Assembly (NCBI GenBank): GCA_021789755.1
Contig: JAJYJD010000183.1
Span: 1 to 7,090, forward strand
DNA from: Bacteroidota bacterium
GTDB taxonomy: Bacteria; Bacteroidota; Ignavibacteria; Kryptoniales; JAKASW01
Length of the DNA: 7,090 nt
Direction: 5' to 3'
Part shown: positions 5,744-7,090 of the stretch, piece by piece
Layout: each line of letters begins with the position of its first letter
How positions within the stretch are numbered: position 1 is the stretch's first letter
Made by a program: the position numbers and the translations under genes
The notes under the pieces: model-generated
Database searches by the model: none
What the model saw: the letters and a program-made list of their open reading frames with translations, nothing else
What the model was told of the DNA's origin: nothing

Positions 5744-6151
5744 ATGGCCTTTCTCAAAATCAGTCACATTGCAATTGCCGTTGAAGACCTGGAGACTGCG
5801 ACCAAAGCGTTCGAAACACTTGTCGGCAACAAAGTGCAGGTGGTCGAAGATGTGCCGGATCAGAAAGTGAAAGTCGGCATGCTTCCGGTCGGAGAGTCGC
5901 GCCTGGAGCTTGCGGGGCCGACAGATTCTTCTTCCACGATTGCAAGGTTCATAGAGAAACGCGGCGAGGGGATTCATCACATTTGCTTTGAGGTCGTCAA
6001 TATCAGGGCAGAGCTCGCGCGTCTCAAGGCGGCTGGGTTCAAGCTGATAGATGAGCAGCCGCGGCTCGGAGCGGACGGCCATCTCATAGCGTTCATACAT
6101 CCCAGGACGACGGGCGGCGTGCTGGTCGAGTTGAGCGAAAAACAGAAGTGA
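5744..6151 (+). CDS. mce: Methylmalonyl-CoA epimerase
   Basis: This cytoplasmic enzyme interconverts (R)- and (S)-methylmalonyl-CoA, linking propionyl-CoA and succinyl-CoA through methylmalonyl-CoA mutase. The 135 residues form two vicinal-oxygen-chelate modules. Expected metal ligands are visible: H8 (ISHIAIAVEDL, 6-16), E55 (RLELAGP, at the position that is Gln in the Propionibacterium enzyme), H78 or H79 (GIHHICFEV, 77-85) and E129 (GGVLVEL, 124-130). The stretch IAFIHPRTTGGVLVEL near the end is typical of this family. GGAGG (5733-5737), six bases before the ATG, supports the start. No mutase or propionyl-CoA carboxylase gene is adjacent. The downstream neighbour is uvrC, 83 bases away and functionally unrelated. 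Another VOC-family enzyme is possible but less likely. Confidence 0.92.
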   Translation: MAFLKISHIAIAVEDLETATKAFETLVGNKVQVVEDVPDQKVKVGMLPVGESRLELAGPTDSSSTIARFIEKRGEGIHHICFEVVNIRAELARLKAAGFKLIDEQPRLGADGHLIAFIHPRTTGGVLVELSEKQK

Positions 6152-6155
6152 AGAA

Positions 6156-6233
6156 GAGGAGCATAGCACAGAGCGCATAGGGGGAGGTTCCGTGTATTCC
6201 TCCATCCGTCATGCTCTTTGCGCTTTGCGTCTC
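6156..6233. repeat. Heptad-built imperfect stem-loop between mce and uvrC
   Basis: The left arm (6156-6187) contains 7-base units such as AGCATAG, CACAGAG and CGCATAG, then GGGGGAGG. The right arm (6199-6233) starts CCTCC and continues with ATGCTC, TTTGCGC and TTTGCGT units, which are roughly the reverse complement of the left. The core is GGAGG (6183-6187) with CCTCC (6199-6203) around an 11-base loop; GAGCAT (6159-6164) also has an inverted copy, ATGCTC (6211-6216). No T-run follows. It looks like a dispersed intergenic palindromic repeat. Its right arm ends one base before the uvrC ATG chosen here. Confidence 0.65.
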
Positions 6234-6234
6234 A

Positions 6235-7090
6235 ATGCCAGGCCTTTACGAAGAAATAGAAATCCAGGAAGTAGGTTTCGGGCTTAAAGAGAAGCTCGAC
6301 AACATGCCGCGGCTCCCCGGTGTTTACCAGTTCAAGAACGCTGAAGGGAAAATCATTTACGTCGGCAAAGCCAAGCTCCTCCGCAACCGGGTTCGTTCGT
6401 ATTTCCGGAAGGGACACGATCACGATCCGAAGACGAAAGCGCTCGTGTCGAAGATTGCCGACCTCGAGGTCATCGTCACGGATTCGGAGATGGAGGCGCT
6501 GATACTTGAGAACACTCTCATAAAGAAGCTGAAACCCCGCTACAACATCGATCTGCGCGACGACAAGAGCTACCCGTACATCGTCGTTACCAACGAACCG
6601 TTCCCCAGAGTTTATGTCACGAGAAAGATCAGGCAGGACGGCTCCCGGTATTACGGGCCCTACACCGACGTCAAGACGATGAGGTTCGCGCTGAAGTCGG
6701 TACGGGACATCTTCCAGATACGCAGCTGCAGGCTTCCGCTGACAGTCGAGGGAATAGCGAAGAAAAAGTGGAAGGTGTGCCTCGATTACCACATTGGCAA
6801 ATGCGGCGGCCCATGCGAGGGGATCGTGTCGCTGGGGGATTACAACGAGATGATCTCGCAGGTGGAAAGACTTCTCCAGGGTAAGACTCACGACCTCATC
6901 GCGCAGCTCAGCGAAGAGATGAACATACACTCCGAACGGCTTGAGTACGAAAAAGCGGGAGAGATGAAGAAGAAGATCGAGGCGGTCAAGGTATACACCG
7001 AAAAACAGAAGATGGTTTCGTTCGAGCTCATCGAACGCGACATAATAGCCGCCGTCAGTGAAGACGACGACGGATGCGGCGTAATATTCA
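6235..7090 (+). CDS. uvrC: UvrABC nuclease subunit C (UvrC), 3' end beyond the window
   Basis: UvrC makes both incisions around bulky DNA lesions in nucleotide excision repair after UvrAB recognition. The first 285 of about 600 residues are present, in frame to the window edge. The GIY-YIG nuclease domain is clear: GVY (29-31, Y31), YVG (42-44), NRVRSYF (51-57) and catalytic E92 (LENTLIKKLKPRYN, 91-104). C165, C182, C190 and C194 match the family's Fe-S cluster cysteines, with a longer first interval. The UVR segment for UvrB contact lies at about 222-262 (LEYEKAGEMKKKIEAV). The C-terminal RNase H-like and HhH parts are not in the window. No start has a Shine-Dalgarno. ATG 6235 is preferred. 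An in-frame ATG at 6211 lies inside the stem-loop repeat, and 6304 would cut the conserved LKEKLDNMP region. Confidence 0.95.
   Translation, partial: MPGLYEEIEIQEVGFGLKEKLDNMPRLPGVYQFKNAEGKIIYVGKAKLLRNRVRSYFRKGHDHDPKTKALVSKIADLEVIVTDSEMEALILENTLIKKLKPRYNIDLRDDKSYPYIVVTNEPFPRVYVTRKIRQDGSRYYGPYTDVKTMRFALKSVRDIFQIRSCRLPLTVEGIAKKKWKVCLDYHIGKCGGPCEGIVSLGDYNEMISQVERLLQGKTHDLIAQLSEEMNIHSERLEYEKAGEMKKKIEAVKVYTEKQKMVSFELIERDIIAAVSEDDDGCGVIF

Noticed and set aside
5720..6205. 161-codon open frame on the minus strand over mce
   Set aside because: It is a shadow of the epimerase gene, with a composition typical of antisense translation.
6211..6234. Upstream in-frame ATG as the uvrC start
   Set aside because: The added residues (MLFALCVS) are encoded by the right arm of the stem-loop repeat, have no ribosome binding site and are not part of the UvrC family N-terminus.
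6232..6930. 232-codon open frame on the minus strand
   Set aside because: It lies wholly antisense to the uvrC start, which has unmistakable GIY-YIG and Cys-cluster motifs. The antisense protein has no recognisable domain.

Overview
This window reads as ordinary chromosomal DNA from a free-living bacterium of moderate GC (roughly 50%). It probably comes from the Bacteroidota/Chlorobiota/Ignavibacteriota side of the FCB group. The clues are a single-repeat PUR-family nucleic-acid-binding protein, which is typical of that group and of spirochaetes, and a UvrC whose cysteine cluster carries the longer insert I associate with Bacteroidota-like UvrC. Most genes have good Shine-Dalgarno sequences (AGGAGGG, AAGGAG, GGAGG), and several intergenic regions contain sigma70-like boxes. 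That fits Ignavibacteria-like lineages better than classical Bacteroidetes. The taxonomy is inference.

Left part, minus strand: about 410 bases with no supportable gene, then ilvD (dihydroxy-acid dehydratase, branched-chain amino acid synthesis). Upstream of ilvD on the same strand is a small two-helix membrane protein that looks like a potassium-channel pore module with a non-canonical filter. A 165-base divergent spacer then separates this from the plus-strand genes.

Middle and right, plus strand: a 579-residue secreted SLBB/poly-export protein (Wza/OPX-like polysaccharide export) ends in a clear intrinsic terminator. A regulatory-looking spacer with inverted repeats and a good promoter candidate follows. 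Then come a 75-residue PUR-family protein, ssb (ending in its own strong terminator), a methylmalonyl-CoA epimerase gene, a heptad-built stem-loop, and the first 285 codons of uvrC, which runs off the window end.

The genes do not form one pathway. PUR protein, SSB and UvrC are all nucleic-acid proteins and loosely form a DNA-metabolism neighbourhood. ilvD, mce and the exporter look like independent units, with terminators after the exporter and ssb. I see no CRISPR array, transposase, phage gene, rRNA or tRNA, and no strong case for a wholly new system. The most unusual items are the channel-like protein with a GGMGPV segment where a K+ filter would be, the heptad stem-loop abutting uvrC, and the structured leaders of the PUR and ssb genes.
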